Shown here one piece after another: positions 54,762-63,890 of a stretch of DNA of 64,000 bases. Within the stretch, counting starts at the first letter, position 1. The number at the start of each line of letters is the position of its first letter. Under the pieces are notes generated by a model. That model worked only from the letters and a program-made list of their open reading frames with translations, was not told the origin of the DNA and did not search any database. This DNA comes from Pirellulales bacterium (lineage in GTDB: Bacteria; Planctomycetota; Planctomycetia; Pirellulales; Lacipirellulaceae), in assembly GCA_022841705.1 (NCBI GenBank), contig JALHQZ010000001.1:1860001-1924000 (forward strand), given 5' to 3'. Made by a program: the position numbers and the translations under genes.

Positions 54762-55529
54762 CTACGCAGCGCGCAGCGTTGGATGCACGCCCGAGTCGGC
54801 CGGCAGAAGTCCCGTCACAAGCCCGGCGACGGTCGTGCAAGTCAACAAGCCACGCCGTTGCCAGCGCCCGACCATCTTCGCCACGCGCTCAAGTTGCCGC
54901 AGTTCTCGTGTGCCGGCTTCGGCGAGCGCCGGCGCATCAATCACTAAATGTAGCGTACCGAAGTCGCGGATCGCTTGCTTCACGAGCCACCGCAGTCGCC
55001 ATTCGCAGAACCAACTGCGAGTGAGCGGCAATCGGCGCGTGGCGGCAACTTCCCACAACCCCCACTGCACCGCTTTCGGCGACGCGAATCGGCCCGTCTC
55101 TTTCAGCCCCGCGATCGCCGTGATGTCATGTTGAACCAATCGTCTGGCAAGGCTCGACCGCACGCGGCCGGTGCTCGCAATCGACCGCAGCGGAGCACGA
55201 TTGGCGATCACCTTGCTTCGTGCCCGCAAAAGCGAGCGGCTCCACTGATCGGCCTCGTCAACGGGATCCAAGAGCAGTGCTAGTTCGTGCGGGCAGTCGG
55301 CTTCGCCCAGCGCTTCGACCAGCGGCCAATCCCACGGCGTGCGTGACGCCCAACCTGCCGCCAGATTATTCTCGTTCAGTAGCTTGAGCAGCGCCCGCTG
55401 CACGGCGAGCAACGTGCTGGCCGCCTGCGCGCTGAGGACTTCACGCTCCGCCGGCGGCGCATCGTCATCCGCCAGCACTGTGAGCACCAGCCGCGCGAAG
55501 TTCGAATAATCACTCGTTTCAAACGACAT
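54762..55529 (-). CDS. Hypothetical protein
   Basis: A 255-residue, mostly helical, Arg- and Leu-rich soluble protein. It has no membrane segment or motif I know. ATG 55529 (MSFETSDYSNFARLVLTVLA) was chosen over the in-frame upstream ATG 55592, which precedes a segment unlike the rest. It converges with the small membrane protein gene, 11 bp apart. GC content is like the surroundings. Confidence 0.62.
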   Translation of the reverse strand: MSFETSDYSNFARLVLTVLADDDAPPAEREVLSAQAASTLLAVQRALLKLLNENNLAAGWASRTPWDWPLVEALGEADCPHELALLLDPVDEADQWSRSLLRARSKVIANRAPLRSIASTGRVRSSLARRLVQHDITAIAGLKETGRFASPKAVQWGLWEVAATRRLPLTRSWFCEWRLRWLVKQAIRDFGTLHLVIDAPALAEAGTRELRQLERVAKMVGRWQRRGLLTCTTVAGLVTGLLPADSGVHPTLRAA

Positions 55530-55648
55530 GGCCGTGTTAGCCGCGGGCTCGTCCCCGCGTTCTTGAATCGGAAACGCACCCACTTCTCCCAAAACGCCAC
55601 GATCCCCACAACGGCAACTGCGGTGCTAGCAGTGACGACGATTCGCTA

Positions 55649-55677
55649 CTCGCTCCGCTATCGCGTCGCGGCTAACG
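55649..55677. repeat. Short palindromic repeat, family B
   Basis: Core CTCGCTCCGCTATCGCGTCG, ending CGGCTAACG. It lies in the 235-bp gap upstream of the AsmA-like gene. The remainder of that gap contains the purine-rich ribosome site GGCAGGA just before GTG 55765. Confidence 0.7.
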
Positions 55678-55764
55678 CTCTAGTTTATCTTGTGCTGGCG
55701 CCGCAATTTCACCTACGATACTGCGTTGCGCAAGGAGTGCGCACCAACCTTCAGGCAGGATGCC

Positions 55765-58700
55765 GTGATTACCCCCGTCGTCAACTTTTGCTGGGGCGTG
55801 TTTAAGTGGGGCCTTGCGCTCGGCTTCGCGGTTGCGCTGGTAGCGGGGGGCTACTTCTATCTGCGGCTCGATGAAGAGGTCTGCCAGCTCGCGCGGCAAG
55901 CGCTCACGAACTTCTATCCGGGGCTCGAAACCGAGGTCGGCTCCGCCACTTACAGTTCGGCCGGCGGGTTGACGATGCGCAACGTGCGAATTTCCGCACC
56001 CGACGAACCTGCCGACGAGCCACTGCTGGTAATCGAGCAGCTCACGCTCACCGGTCGGCTCGATCCGGCGGCGCTCATCGCGGGCAAGGCGCAAGTCGAG
56101 TGTGTGCAGATTGTGCGTCCAACGGTCCACATCCGCCGCGCGCCGGACGGCCAGTGGAACTTACTCCAACTCTATCGCCCGCCACAAACCCGGCGGCAAC
56201 TGCCGGTGATCGAAATCGCCGGCGCCACCGCCAGGCTCTGTGGAAGTGGCGAAGGACTAACTCTAGCGCCCATCACCGCGCAGGTGACCAATCGCGTCGA
56301 CGAACGCGGGATGCTCGAGCTCACCATTGCCGGCGAACAGCAAGGAGAATTCCTGCGGGGCGGGCGGCTCAATGCGGTAGTGACACTCCCCGACCGCAGC
56401 TTCCGCGGTGAACTTACGATTCCGACTGCCGAGTTGACCGACACGCTCTTGCGGCAACTGCCCGAAGTTACCGAATTCATTCCCGCGGATTTGTGTTTGC
56501 GGGGGCATATCGCCGGGGCGCTGCAGGTGAGTTCAGCGGGACCGAAAGCGCCGCTGACTTGGAAGCTCCAACTTCAAGCCAGCAATGGCGAACTGCAACA
56601 CCCGCGCTGGCCGCGCGGCGTGTCGCAGGTCTCCTTCGGGCTCACGGCGAGCGAAGCGGGCGCCGAGTTGACCGATCTCCGCGGGCTCAGCGGTGTGACC
56701 ACACTCACTGGTTCCGGCAGCCGCGAGGGTTGGCAGCGCAACTCGCCTGCAAGCATTAACGTGAAGATCGAACGCGCCGCGCTCGAAGATCAACTCTTCG
56801 GTTTGCTCTCCGAAAGCGCTCGCGCTGCATGGCAGCGTATTCAACCGCAGGGTGAGTTCGATCTCACCTGCGCGGCAACATTCGATGGCCGGCAGTGGCG
56901 TCCATCAAGTGGTGAACTCATCTGTCGTGGCGTCACGCTGGCCGACGCCACGCGCCCGCAGCTCAAGCTCAGCAACATCACCGGCCCCGTACGGCTTCAG
57001 CAGCACCCCTCACTCGGCCCCACGGCGCACGCGAAACTTACCGCCACCGCGCTCGGCCAAGGGCTGACCATCACCGCGGCATTGCACGACTTCTTCCCCA
57101 CGCCGGCCAGCGTGTACGCTGCGCCCACGGCGCCAGTGCAATCGCCGCTCGGCTGGGTCGAGGTCATCTGCCCACGGTTACCGCTGTCGCCGGAGATTCT
57201 TTCGTTACCGCCTGATGAGAAGGTGCGCATGGTGCTCGCGCAGCTTCAGCCCCGGGGTGAAGTGGCCGCCACCGTGCGCATCGACAAGACTCAACGCGAT
57301 CAGCCGAAGCCTACCGCTCGCATCGCGCTCGATCTCTTGGGCCTGTCATTCCAGTACGAAAAGTTCCCGTACCCCGTGACGAACGTCACGGGGCACATCG
57401 AGGCGGTTGATGGCGTGTGGACGGCTACCGACATGGTCGGCAATCCCCCCGGCAGCGATCGCGTGGTACGGGGTTCGGGTTCGCTTACGCCCACGCCGAA
57501 CGGCAAGCGTTTGCAGGCCTCGATTCAAGCCCAACAAGCGCCGCTCGACGAACGACTCTACAAGGCTATTCCCACGCAAGTTCAGGCGGCGTGGCGACAG
57601 TTGCAACCACGCGGCGAAATCGATTTCACCGCCGAGGTCGAGTACTTCACCGGCCAACCACGACCGAGCATTCGACTCGCGCTGGCGCCTTCCAATCGCA
57701 ACGTGGCGCTGCAGCCCACGTTCAACGAAACCGGCTACCGCATCCCGGTGACCGAAGTCGATGGCCAGTTCTTCTGGAACAACGGTGTGCTTACATTCAC
57801 GGGCGCTCGCGCGATGCAAGGCCGCTCGCGACTGGCGGGGGATGGCAGTTGGTCGCCGCTGCCGGGCGGCGGTTGGGAACTCACTTTCACCAATGCCTAT
57901 GCCGATCGATTGCATGCCGATCCCGAGCTGCTTCCCGCGCTTCCACTCGGCTTGCGCAGCGTGATTGAACAACTGCAAGCGACCGGCACGTTTGGCATCC
58001 ATTCGGGCAATCTGACCATCACTAACGATGCTCCCGGCGCCGCGCCGATGAAGGCGGCTTGGCAGCTCGCGCTCGATTGCAATCAGGCCGAAATCAAATG
58101 GGGCGTACCGCTCCGCGGCGTAAACGGCGTAGTGAATCTCGCCGGCCGAACCGATGGTCTCAATTGCAAAACCGCGGGCGAAGTGAACTTCAGCTCGGCC
58201 ATTTGGAACAACTTGCAGTTTACCAATGTCCGGGGTCCGCTCTGGATGGACCGCGAAAAATGTCTGTTGGGCCGCGGTGTTGCGATTGCACAAAAAGAGC
58301 ACGGGGGGCAGGATGCGGAACAGCGGGAGATGACCGCCGAAGCGTACAGCGGCCGTGTGCAAATGAGCGCCCGCGTGCTGCACCAGCAGCAAGGCATGTT
58401 TGGCCTCACCGCGGCGGTCGACGATATCGATATCGCACGCCTGGCCCGCGAAGGCCTCGGCCAACAGCGCACCGTCGCGGGCCGGCTGGATGGAACCCTC
58501 GAGCTGAACGGGCAGGGGACCTATCTCTCGAGCCTCGTCGGCAGCGGCGCCTTCGACATTCAAGACGCCAACTTTTACGAACTGCCAATCCTGATCTCGC
58601 TGCTGAAGGTGCTGCGGAACCGAGCGCCAGACACCAACGCCTTCGACCGCTGCCAAGCGCAGTTCCGCCTCAACCACGGCACGATCGCGTTCGACAAACT

Positions 58701-58962
58701 CAACTTCACGGGCGACGCGATCAGTCTCGACGGCGCCGGCGAAGTGGGTTTCGACCGCCGCGTCGACCTCGTGTTCCACAGCATCCTCGGCCGGCACGAC
58801 AACACGCTCCCCTCGATCCGCTCGCTTCTCGGCCAAGCGAGCGAACAATTCTGGCGCCTGAAAGTCACCGGCACGGTGGACGCCCCCGACATCCAACGCG
58901 AAGCCCTCCCGATGGTCAACAACATGCTCGGCCAACTGCAACAAACACCAGTCAGGAAGTAG
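55765..58962 (+). CDS. AsmA-like envelope protein
   Basis: A 1065-residue protein with one N-terminal membrane helix (WGLALGFAVALVAGGYFYL) and a long periplasmic body of repeated beta units. Near the start, NVRISAPDEPADEPLLVIEQ and the 'VRPTVHIRRAPDGQWNL' pattern are typical of AsmA/DUF3971 proteins. Near the end, GSGAFDIQDANFYELPILISL and GTIAFDKLNFTGDAISLDGAGEV match the AsmA C-terminal module. Such proteins form hydrophobic grooves for lipid transfer to the outer membrane. GTG 55765 is preferred because GGCAGGA lies just upstream. Confidence 0.85.
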   Translation: MITPVVNFCWGVFKWGLALGFAVALVAGGYFYLRLDEEVCQLARQALTNFYPGLETEVGSATYSSAGGLTMRNVRISAPDEPADEPLLVIEQLTLTGRLDPAALIAGKAQVECVQIVRPTVHIRRAPDGQWNLLQLYRPPQTRRQLPVIEIAGATARLCGSGEGLTLAPITAQVTNRVDERGMLELTIAGEQQGEFLRGGRLNAVVTLPDRSFRGELTIPTAELTDTLLRQLPEVTEFIPADLCLRGHIAGALQVSSAGPKAPLTWKLQLQASNGELQHPRWPRGVSQVSFGLTASEAGAELTDLRGLSGVTTLTGSGSREGWQRNSPASINVKIERAALEDQLFGLLSESARAAWQRIQPQGEFDLTCAATFDGRQWRPSSGELICRGVTLADATRPQLKLSNITGPVRLQQHPSLGPTAHAKLTATALGQGLTITAALHDFFPTPASVYAAPTAPVQSPLGWVEVICPRLPLSPEILSLPPDEKVRMVLAQLQPRGEVAATVRIDKTQRDQPKPTARIALDLLGLSFQYEKFPYPVTNVTGHIEAVDGVWTATDMVGNPPGSDRVVRGSGSLTPTPNGKRLQASIQAQQAPLDERLYKAIPTQVQAAWRQLQPRGEIDFTAEVEYFTGQPRPSIRLALAPSNRNVALQPTFNETGYRIPVTEVDGQFFWNNGVLTFTGARAMQGRSRLAGDGSWSPLPGGGWELTFTNAYADRLHADPELLPALPLGLRSVIEQLQATGTFGIHSGNLTITNDAPGAAPMKAAWQLALDCNQAEIKWGVPLRGVNGVVNLAGRTDGLNCKTAGEVNFSSAIWNNLQFTNVRGPLWMDREKCLLGRGVAIAQKEHGGQDAEQREMTAEAYSGRVQMSARVLHQQQGMFGLTAAVDDIDIARLAREGLGQQRTVAGRLDGTLELNGQGTYLSSLVGSGAFDIQDANFYELPILISLLKVLRNRAPDTNAFDRCQAQFRLNHGTIAFDKLNFTGDAISLDGAGEVGFDRRVDLVFHSILGRHDNTLPSIRSLLGQASEQFWRLKVTGTVDAPDIQREALPMVNNMLGQLQQTPVRK

Positions 58963-58979
58963 TATCCTAGGAGTTTGCC

Positions 58980-59303
58980 ATGAACATTTCCGCGGCGAGT
59001 GGCATCCTTAGTAGTGCGGCCGGGGTGGGGCTGGCGCAGACCAAGGGCTCGGAGACGGAGCGGGCCGCTACCGATGCGGCGGCGCGGGCACGCTCTGTCG
59101 ATGGCGCTAATCGAAGCGAAGCTGCCGAAGGGATTGGCAAAGCGCACGAGGACCAGCAGTCCGACGAACGTGACGCCGACGGCCGGCGGTTGTGGGAGGA
59201 GTCTCCGAACGCCAAGCAGAAAGCCGAAGAGGCAGCGAGCACACATCACCAAAGTAAAGACGCCACGGGTACAGCGGGAAATCACTTGGACTTGACCGGG
59301 TGA
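58980..59303 (+). CDS. Small charged conserved planctomycete protein
   Basis: A 107-residue hydrophilic protein, rich in Ala, Glu, Asp, Lys and Gln, with no membrane segment. It opens MNISAASGILSSAAGVGLAQ and contains DERDADGRRLW; I recall this pattern from planctomycete genomes. It is probably largely disordered. It starts 17 bp after the AsmA-like gene and may be co-transcribed with it. Confidence 0.72.
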   Translation: MNISAASGILSSAAGVGLAQTKGSETERAATDAAARARSVDGANRSEAAEGIGKAHEDQQSDERDADGRRLWEESPNAKQKAEEAASTHHQSKDATGTAGNHLDLTG

Positions 59304-59386
59304 AGCGGAAATCTCACGCTAGAGGATTATCGAACGAGCGCTTATCAACTGACCACGGACGACTAACTAACCACTGACCACACCTC

Positions 59387-59418
59387 AACGCGTACCGCTA
59401 ACGCGTCGCGGCTAAACG
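59387..59418. repeat. Short palindromic repeat, family B
   Basis: Core AACGCGTACCGCTAACGCGT, then CGCGGCTAAACG. It ends 4 bp before the dapF ATG, leaving no room for a normal ribosome site. An ACTGACCAC-type tract precedes it at 59345-59383. Confidence 0.75.
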
Positions 59419-59422
59419 ACCG

Positions 59423-60268
59423 ATGAAATTCACCAAGATGCAAGGCGCTGGCAACGACTATGTGTATGTCGATTGCTTTGCGCAGTCGCCGCCGAGCGAC
59501 GCAGCGGAGACGGCTCGCCGCATCGCGGATCGGCATTTTGGCGTCGGCGGCGATGGGCTTATTCTCATCTGCCCCAGCGAAGGGGCCGACGCGGAGATGA
59601 AAATGTACAACGCCGATGGTTCGTACTCCGAAATGTGCGGTAACGGCATCCGCTGCGTAGCGAAGTACGTCTACGATCACGGCGTCGCTCGCCGCGATGA
59701 ACTGCGGATCGCGTCCGGCGGCAAGGTCTTTACGCTGCAACTGGAACTAAGCGCCGGCAAGGTCTCGCGCGTGCGGGTTGATATGGGCGAACCGATTCTC
59801 ACGCCGGCAGAGATTCCCACGCTGCTCGCCGCTAATCAAGCGGGGAAGGTGATCGACGCGCCGCTCGACGTTGCAGGGCGTGAACTCAAAGTAACCGCCG
59901 CGTCGATGGGAAATCCGCACTGCGTGACGTTCGTGGATTCGGCGAGCGATGAGTTGGTGCTCGGCGTCGGTCCCCAAGTTGAACGACATCCGGCGTTTCC
60001 GAAGCGCGTGAATGTGGAGTTCGTCGAGACGCTCAGCCGCGAGCGGCTGCGGCAACGCACCTGGGAGCGCGGCTCCGGCGAAACACTTGCATGCGGTACC
60101 GGTGCAAGCGCAGTATGCGTCGCCGGGGTGCTCACCGGACGCACCGAACGCCGCGTGAGGATCGAACTGTTAGGTGGCGAACTCGAACTCGAGTGGAACG
60201 AAGCGACCAATCATGTATTTATGACCGGCCCCGCCGTCGAAGTGTTTACCGGCGAGTGGCCCGACTGA
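59423..60268 (+). CDS. dapF: Diaminopimelate epimerase
   Basis: Converts LL- to meso-diaminopimelate for lysine and peptidoglycan. The 281-residue product has the two catalytic cysteines: C72 in EMCGNGIRC and C224 in [12 protein letters not shown]. It opens [17 protein letters not shown] family B repeat abuts the start, so translation may depend on an unusual leader. The gene supports DAP use, in line with reports that planctomycetes possess peptidoglycan. Confidence 0.96.
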   Translation: MKFTKMQGAGNDYVYVDCFAQSPPSDAAETARRIADRHFGVGGDGLILICPSEGADAEMKMYNADGSYSEMCGNGIRCVAKYVYDHGVARRDELRIASGGKVFTLQLELSAGKVSRVRVDMGEPILTPAEIPTLLAANQAGKVIDAPLDVAGRELKVTAASMGNPHCVTFVDSASDELVLGVGPQVERHPAFPKRVNVEFVETLSRERLRQRTWERGSGETLACGTGASAVCVAGVLTGRTERRVRIELLGGELELEWNEATNHVFMTGPAVEVFTGEWPD

Positions 60269-60269
60269 A

Positions 60270-60300
60270 ACGTTTAGCCGCGCTCACGCTCGCGGAGCGC
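60270..60300. repeat. Family B variant, reverse orientation
   Basis: AACGTTTAGCCGCGCTCACG followed by CTCGCGGAGCG is a diverged copy on the opposite strand relative to 59387-59418. The two flank dapF as an inverted pair. Confidence 0.6.
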
Positions 60301-60350
60301 GGTGCGCAGCAATTTTGTATCAACGACTGGTTTTGACTCGCACGGACGCA

Positions 60351-61100
60351 ATGAAACTCAATCACCCCCTCATCACTCGACTTCTCGGCCGGACTGCCGC
60401 TTACACGGTGCGCGCATGGATGCGCACGCTCGACTACCGCTGCGTCTACCACAATCCGGCGATCGATCCGGTGCATTCGGTCAGTCAGCCGCGGATTTAC
60501 GTCTTCTGGCACGAAAACATTCTGTGCCCGCTGTATTTAAGAGCGAACTGCCACATTGCGATGCTGCTGAGCCAACATCGGGACGCCGACGTGCTGGAGA
60601 GCATGGCCAAACTGTCAGGCTTCGCCACTGTGCGCGGATCGACTTATCGTGGTGGCGCCAAAGCGATTCTCGAACTCGCCGAAAAAAGCCAGAACCTACA
60701 TTTGGCCATGACGCCCGACGGCCCCCGCGGACCCCGCCGCACGCTGGCCCAAGGCCCCATTTATTTGGCGGCCAGATTGGGACTGCCCATCGTTGCGCTC
60801 GGCATCGGCTACAATCACCCCTTCCGCACGCGAAGTTGGGACCGCTTCGCCGTGCCGCGTCCTTACTCGCGCTGCCGGGCCGTGACGAGTGATGAAATCT
60901 GGATCCCCGCCGACCTTGGCCGCGATGGCCTCGAAGAGCACCGCTTGATGGTCGAACGCAAGTTGAACGAGTTGACAGATCAAGCAACTCGCTGGGCGGA
61001 AACTGGCGCCACTCTGCCGAACGAAGTTTTCGTCCGCCGCCAAGCCGCTTCACCACCGCAAAGAATCTCCCCACGCCTACCGCGGCGCCGCGTGGCGTAG
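60351..61100 (+). CDS. DUF374 lysophospholipid acyltransferase-like protein
   Basis: A 249-residue protein of the DUF374 family, related to LpxL-type and PlsC-type acyltransferases. The motif VFWHENILCPLYL holds the H-E pair, STYRGGAKAILELAEKSQNL follows, and TPDGPRGPRRTLAQGPIYLA is the family's second signature. ATG 60351 gives a short amphipathic N-terminus. It probably acylates a lipid A or phospholipid precursor at the inner membrane. The C-terminus is basic. Confidence 0.85.
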   Translation: MKLNHPLITRLLGRTAAYTVRAWMRTLDYRCVYHNPAIDPVHSVSQPRIYVFWHENILCPLYLRANCHIAMLLSQHRDADVLESMAKLSGFATVRGSTYRGGAKAILELAEKSQNLHLAMTPDGPRGPRRTLAQGPIYLAARLGLPIVALGIGYNHPFRTRSWDRFAVPRPYSRCRAVTSDEIWIPADLGRDGLEEHRLMVERKLNELTDQATRWAETGATLPNEVFVRRQAASPPQRISPRLPRRRVA

Positions 61101-61115
61101 TACGCTAACGGCGAC

Positions 61116-62336
61116 ATGCCCGCCCCTATCGAACCGCCGCCCGCACTTTCGGTGACCGCGCTCACGGCGCAGCTCAAAGCGCATCTTGAGTCGGGTTTTA
61201 CTTCAGTGTGGGTCGTCGGCGAGGTATCGAACTTCTCGTCGCCGCAGTCGGGGCACTGCTACTTCACGCTGAAGGATGACAACGCCCAATTGCGGGCGGT
61301 CATGTGGCGTTCGGCCGCGGCGAAGCTCAAATTTGATTTGACGGATGGGCTCGAACTCATCTGCCACGGACACATCGATCTCTACGGACCGCGCGGGAGT
61401 TACCAACTTGTCGTCGATCAGGCGCATCCGAAAGGCGTTGGCGCGCTGGAGCTTGCACTGCGAAAGTTACGCGACAAGCTCGCGAAGGAAGGGTTGTTCG
61501 ATCCTCGTCGTAAAAGGCCGCTCCCCATCTTCCCGCGACGGATCGGCTTCGTCACCAGTCCCACCGGCGCCGCGGTGCGCGACTTTTTGGAAGTCTTGCG
61601 CCGCCGCTGGGCCGGAGCGCAGGTGCTGATCATCCCGGCCCGCGTGCAAGGGGAGGGCGCCGCGGAGGAAATCGCCGCCGGTATCCGTGCGGCCAACAAG
61701 CTGCGGCCGGCACTCGATGTGCTGGTCATTGGCCGCGGCGGCGGGAGCATCGAAGACCTCTGGGCGTTCAATGAAGAGCCCGTCGTGCGCGCGATCGCCG
61801 CGTCGAAGATTCCCACCGTCAGCGCGGTTGGTCACGAAATTGATATTACCCTCGCCGACCTCGCCGCCGACGTGCGGGCGCTCACGCCCAGTGAAGCGGC
61901 CGAGCGCGTTGTCCCGTCTGCGGAAGAACTTGCAGCGCGGTTACGTTCGCAAGGCGATCGGCTCACGGCACTCGTGCGGCGGATGGTGCTCACCCGGTCG
62001 CAGCGCGTGCAACTGCTCGCCGGTCGGCGACCGCTCGCCAAGCCGTTCGCCTATCTGCAAGATCACGCGCGACGGGTCGATGAACTGGGAACGATGATCC
62101 ACCGCGCGATTCGTCAGTCGCCGCGCGAACTGCGGTTGCAACTCGCCACGCTCGCGGGACAACTCGAATCACTCAGCCCGCTGGCCGTCCTCGGCCGCGG
62201 CTACAGCTTGACGCAACACGCTCAAACCGGTCGACTGGTGCGGAGCATCCGCGACATCCGCCCCGGTCATGAATTGCAAACCCGCGTCACGGATGGTGTG
62301 ATTCATAGTACTGCTGAGCGGGTCGTTAAGAATTGA
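61116..62336 (+). CDS. xseA: Exonuclease VII large subunit
   Basis: Catalytic subunit of exonuclease VII, which degrades single-stranded DNA. The 406-residue product has an N-terminal OB fold (VGEVSNFSSPQSGHCYFTLK), the core IGFVTSPTGAAVRDFLEVL, the catalytic-region DVLVIGRGGGSIEDLWAFNEE and VSAVGHEIDITLADLAAD, then a long helical part that holds the small subunits. xseB follows 9 bp later. Confidence 0.95.
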   Translation: MPAPIEPPPALSVTALTAQLKAHLESGFTSVWVVGEVSNFSSPQSGHCYFTLKDDNAQLRAVMWRSAAAKLKFDLTDGLELICHGHIDLYGPRGSYQLVVDQAHPKGVGALELALRKLRDKLAKEGLFDPRRKRPLPIFPRRIGFVTSPTGAAVRDFLEVLRRRWAGAQVLIIPARVQGEGAAEEIAAGIRAANKLRPALDVLVIGRGGGSIEDLWAFNEEPVVRAIAASKIPTVSAVGHEIDITLADLAADVRALTPSEAAERVVPSAEELAARLRSQGDRLTALVRRMVLTRSQRVQLLAGRRPLAKPFAYLQDHARRVDELGTMIHRAIRQSPRELRLQLATLAGQLESLSPLAVLGRGYSLTQHAQTGRLVRSIRDIRPGHELQTRVTDGVIHSTAERVVKN

Positions 62337-62345
62337 GAGTTGAGC

Positions 62346-62723
62346 GTGGCCAAGAAAAAGAAACCGATCGTCGATAGCGAGGAGCCGTCGTTTGAGGAGG
62401 CGCTCGCGGAGTTGGAAGAGGTCGTCGCCGATCTTGAGGGGGGCGAACTGCCGCTGGCCGAGGCGCTCGAGCGGTACGAAACGGGTGTGCGGCGGCTCAA
62501 GCAGTGTCACCAGCAGCTTGCCCAGGCGGAGCGGAAAATCGAACTTTTGAGCGGCGTCGATGCTCAGGGAAATCCCATCACCAGGCCGTTTGACGCCCAA
62601 TCGACCCTGGAAGCGGCCGAAGGGGGCGATTCTGCCGCTTCGCGGGCTCGGCGACGCTCGAAGGATGGCAGTTCGACAAGGTCGAGCGGTAATGAAGTGG
62701 ACGGCGGCTCGCGACTCTTTTAG
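62346..62723 (+). CDS. xseB: Exonuclease VII small subunit
   Basis: A 125-residue product (GTG 62346; TTG 62340 is also possible). The core PSFEEALAELEEVVADLEGG, then ELPLAEALERYETGVRRLKQC, is the classical XseB helical hairpin. The C-terminal 45 residues are extra and disordered (Ser/Arg/Gly-rich). It follows xseA by 9 bp. In the 137-bp gap after it, a TTTCCCCA / TTGGGGAA stem lies at about 62818-62846. Confidence 0.92.
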   Translation: MAKKKKPIVDSEEPSFEEALAELEEVVADLEGGELPLAEALERYETGVRRLKQCHQQLAQAERKIELLSGVDAQGNPITRPFDAQSTLEAAEGGDSAASRARRRSKDGSSTRSSGNEVDGGSRLF

Positions 62724-62860
62724 AATGAAGGATTAAGCGGGGGAGCGATTATCTCGTTGTGGGCGAACGACTTAGGTCGGGCGCTCGGTTGGGGGCCGGT
62801 ACGGTCGCGCGAGTTAATTTCCCCATACACTTCGCTGTTGGGGAATTGGAGCCGCAATGA

Positions 62861-63796
62861 ATGCGTCTCACCTTGGCAGCTTGCCCCGTCACGGTTACAT
62901 CGATGCCCGTCGCCACGCCTTCTCGCACGATTTCTGCCGCCCTTGGGACGGACGCGATCGATGCTGCTCTGGCGAGCGCGCTCTCGTTCGGCAACGGCTG
63001 CCCAACGAAACTCGCCGAAGCGATGCGCTACGCCGTGCTCAGCCCCGGCAAGCGCCTGCGGCCGCGACTCGTGCTGATGGCGAATGCCGCGTGCGGCGGT
63101 GAACCGACCGAAGCACTCCCCGCAGCTTGCGCGGTGGAACTGATTCACGCCTACTCGTTGGTGCATGACGATCTCCCCGCAATGGATGATGACGACTTGC
63201 GCCGCGGTCGACCGACCTGCCACAAAGCGTTCGACGAAGCAACCGCGATCTTGGTCGGCGATGCGCTGCAAGCGCGCGCGTTTGAACTGCTCGCCACGCA
63301 AATTCATCCTGCCGAAGCAGCGGCCCAGTGTTGTGCGGAGCTCGCTCGCGCGGCCGGAGCGCAAGCGCTGGTTGGCGGACAAGCCGATGATCTCGCGGGT
63401 CTGCGACCCGGCGCCACCGCGGACGATCTTGAGCACATCCACGCGCGGAAGACGGGGGCGATGTTCGTCGTGTCCTTGCGGCTCGGCGGCATTGTGGCCG
63501 GCGCTAATCCGGCGCAGCTCGCCGCGCTCACGCAGTACGGCCAACGGTTCGGCCTCGCCTTTCAAATCACCGATGATCTGCTCGACGTGACCGGCGCCGA
63601 GGAAGCGGTCGGCAAACGCGTCGGCAAAGACGCCGGCCGCGGCAAGCTCACTTACCCCGGCCTGTGGGGCGCCGAGCGCAGCATCGAACAAGCCACTGCG
63701 CTGATCGCCGAAGCGTGCGCCGCGGTCGACCAATTGCCAGGCGACACGCAGCCATTGTACGAACTGGCCCAGAAAGTAATCCACCGTGATCGATAA
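62861..63796 (+). CDS. ispA: Polyprenyl (farnesyl/geranylgeranyl) diphosphate synthase
   Basis: Chain-elongating prenyltransferase. The 311-residue product has the first Asp-rich motif DDLPAMDDDDLRRGRPT and the second one FQITDDLLD; LVGGQADDL is also typical. GGAG lies 10 bp before ATG 62861; the internal ATG 62903 is possible as well. It makes C15 or C20 prenyl chains for undecaprenyl, quinone or hopanoid synthesis. The gene order xseA-xseB-ispA-dxs is common in bacteria. Confidence 0.93.
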   Translation: MRLTLAACPVTVTSMPVATPSRTISAALGTDAIDAALASALSFGNGCPTKLAEAMRYAVLSPGKRLRPRLVLMANAACGGEPTEALPAACAVELIHAYSLVHDDLPAMDDDDLRRGRPTCHKAFDEATAILVGDALQARAFELLATQIHPAEAAAQCCAELARAAGAQALVGGQADDLAGLRPGATADDLEHIHARKTGAMFVVSLRLGGIVAGANPAQLAALTQYGQRFGLAFQITDDLLDVTGAEEAVGKRVGKDAGRGKLTYPGLWGAERSIEQATALIAEACAAVDQLPGDTQPLYELAQKVIHRDR

Positions 63797-63799
63797 CAT

Positions 63800-63884
63800 C
63801 AGCCGCCCGGCGCTAGCCCCCGGTCGTGGAGATTAGAATGAGCGACCGGGCCGCTTTTCCGGAGGAACGGGCGCCCGACGACTG
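63800..63884. repeat. Decayed palindromic repeat, family A
   Basis: The left part reads CAGCCGCCCGGCGCTAGCCC followed by CCGGTCG; the right part contains GCGACCGGGCCGC and ends GGGCGCCCGACGACTG. Only parts still pair. It ends 6 bp before the dxs start. Confidence 0.6.
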
Positions 63885-63890
63885 ATAGGT

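Noticed and set aside
57346..58944. A 532-codon minus-strand frame inside the AsmA-like gene
   Set aside because: The plus strand carries clear AsmA-type motifs from end to end; the antisense product has no recognisable domain.
62720..63799. A 359-codon minus-strand frame covering ispA
   Set aside because: ispA has both Asp-rich motifs and fits the xseA-xseB-ispA-dxs order; the antisense frame is a composition artefact.
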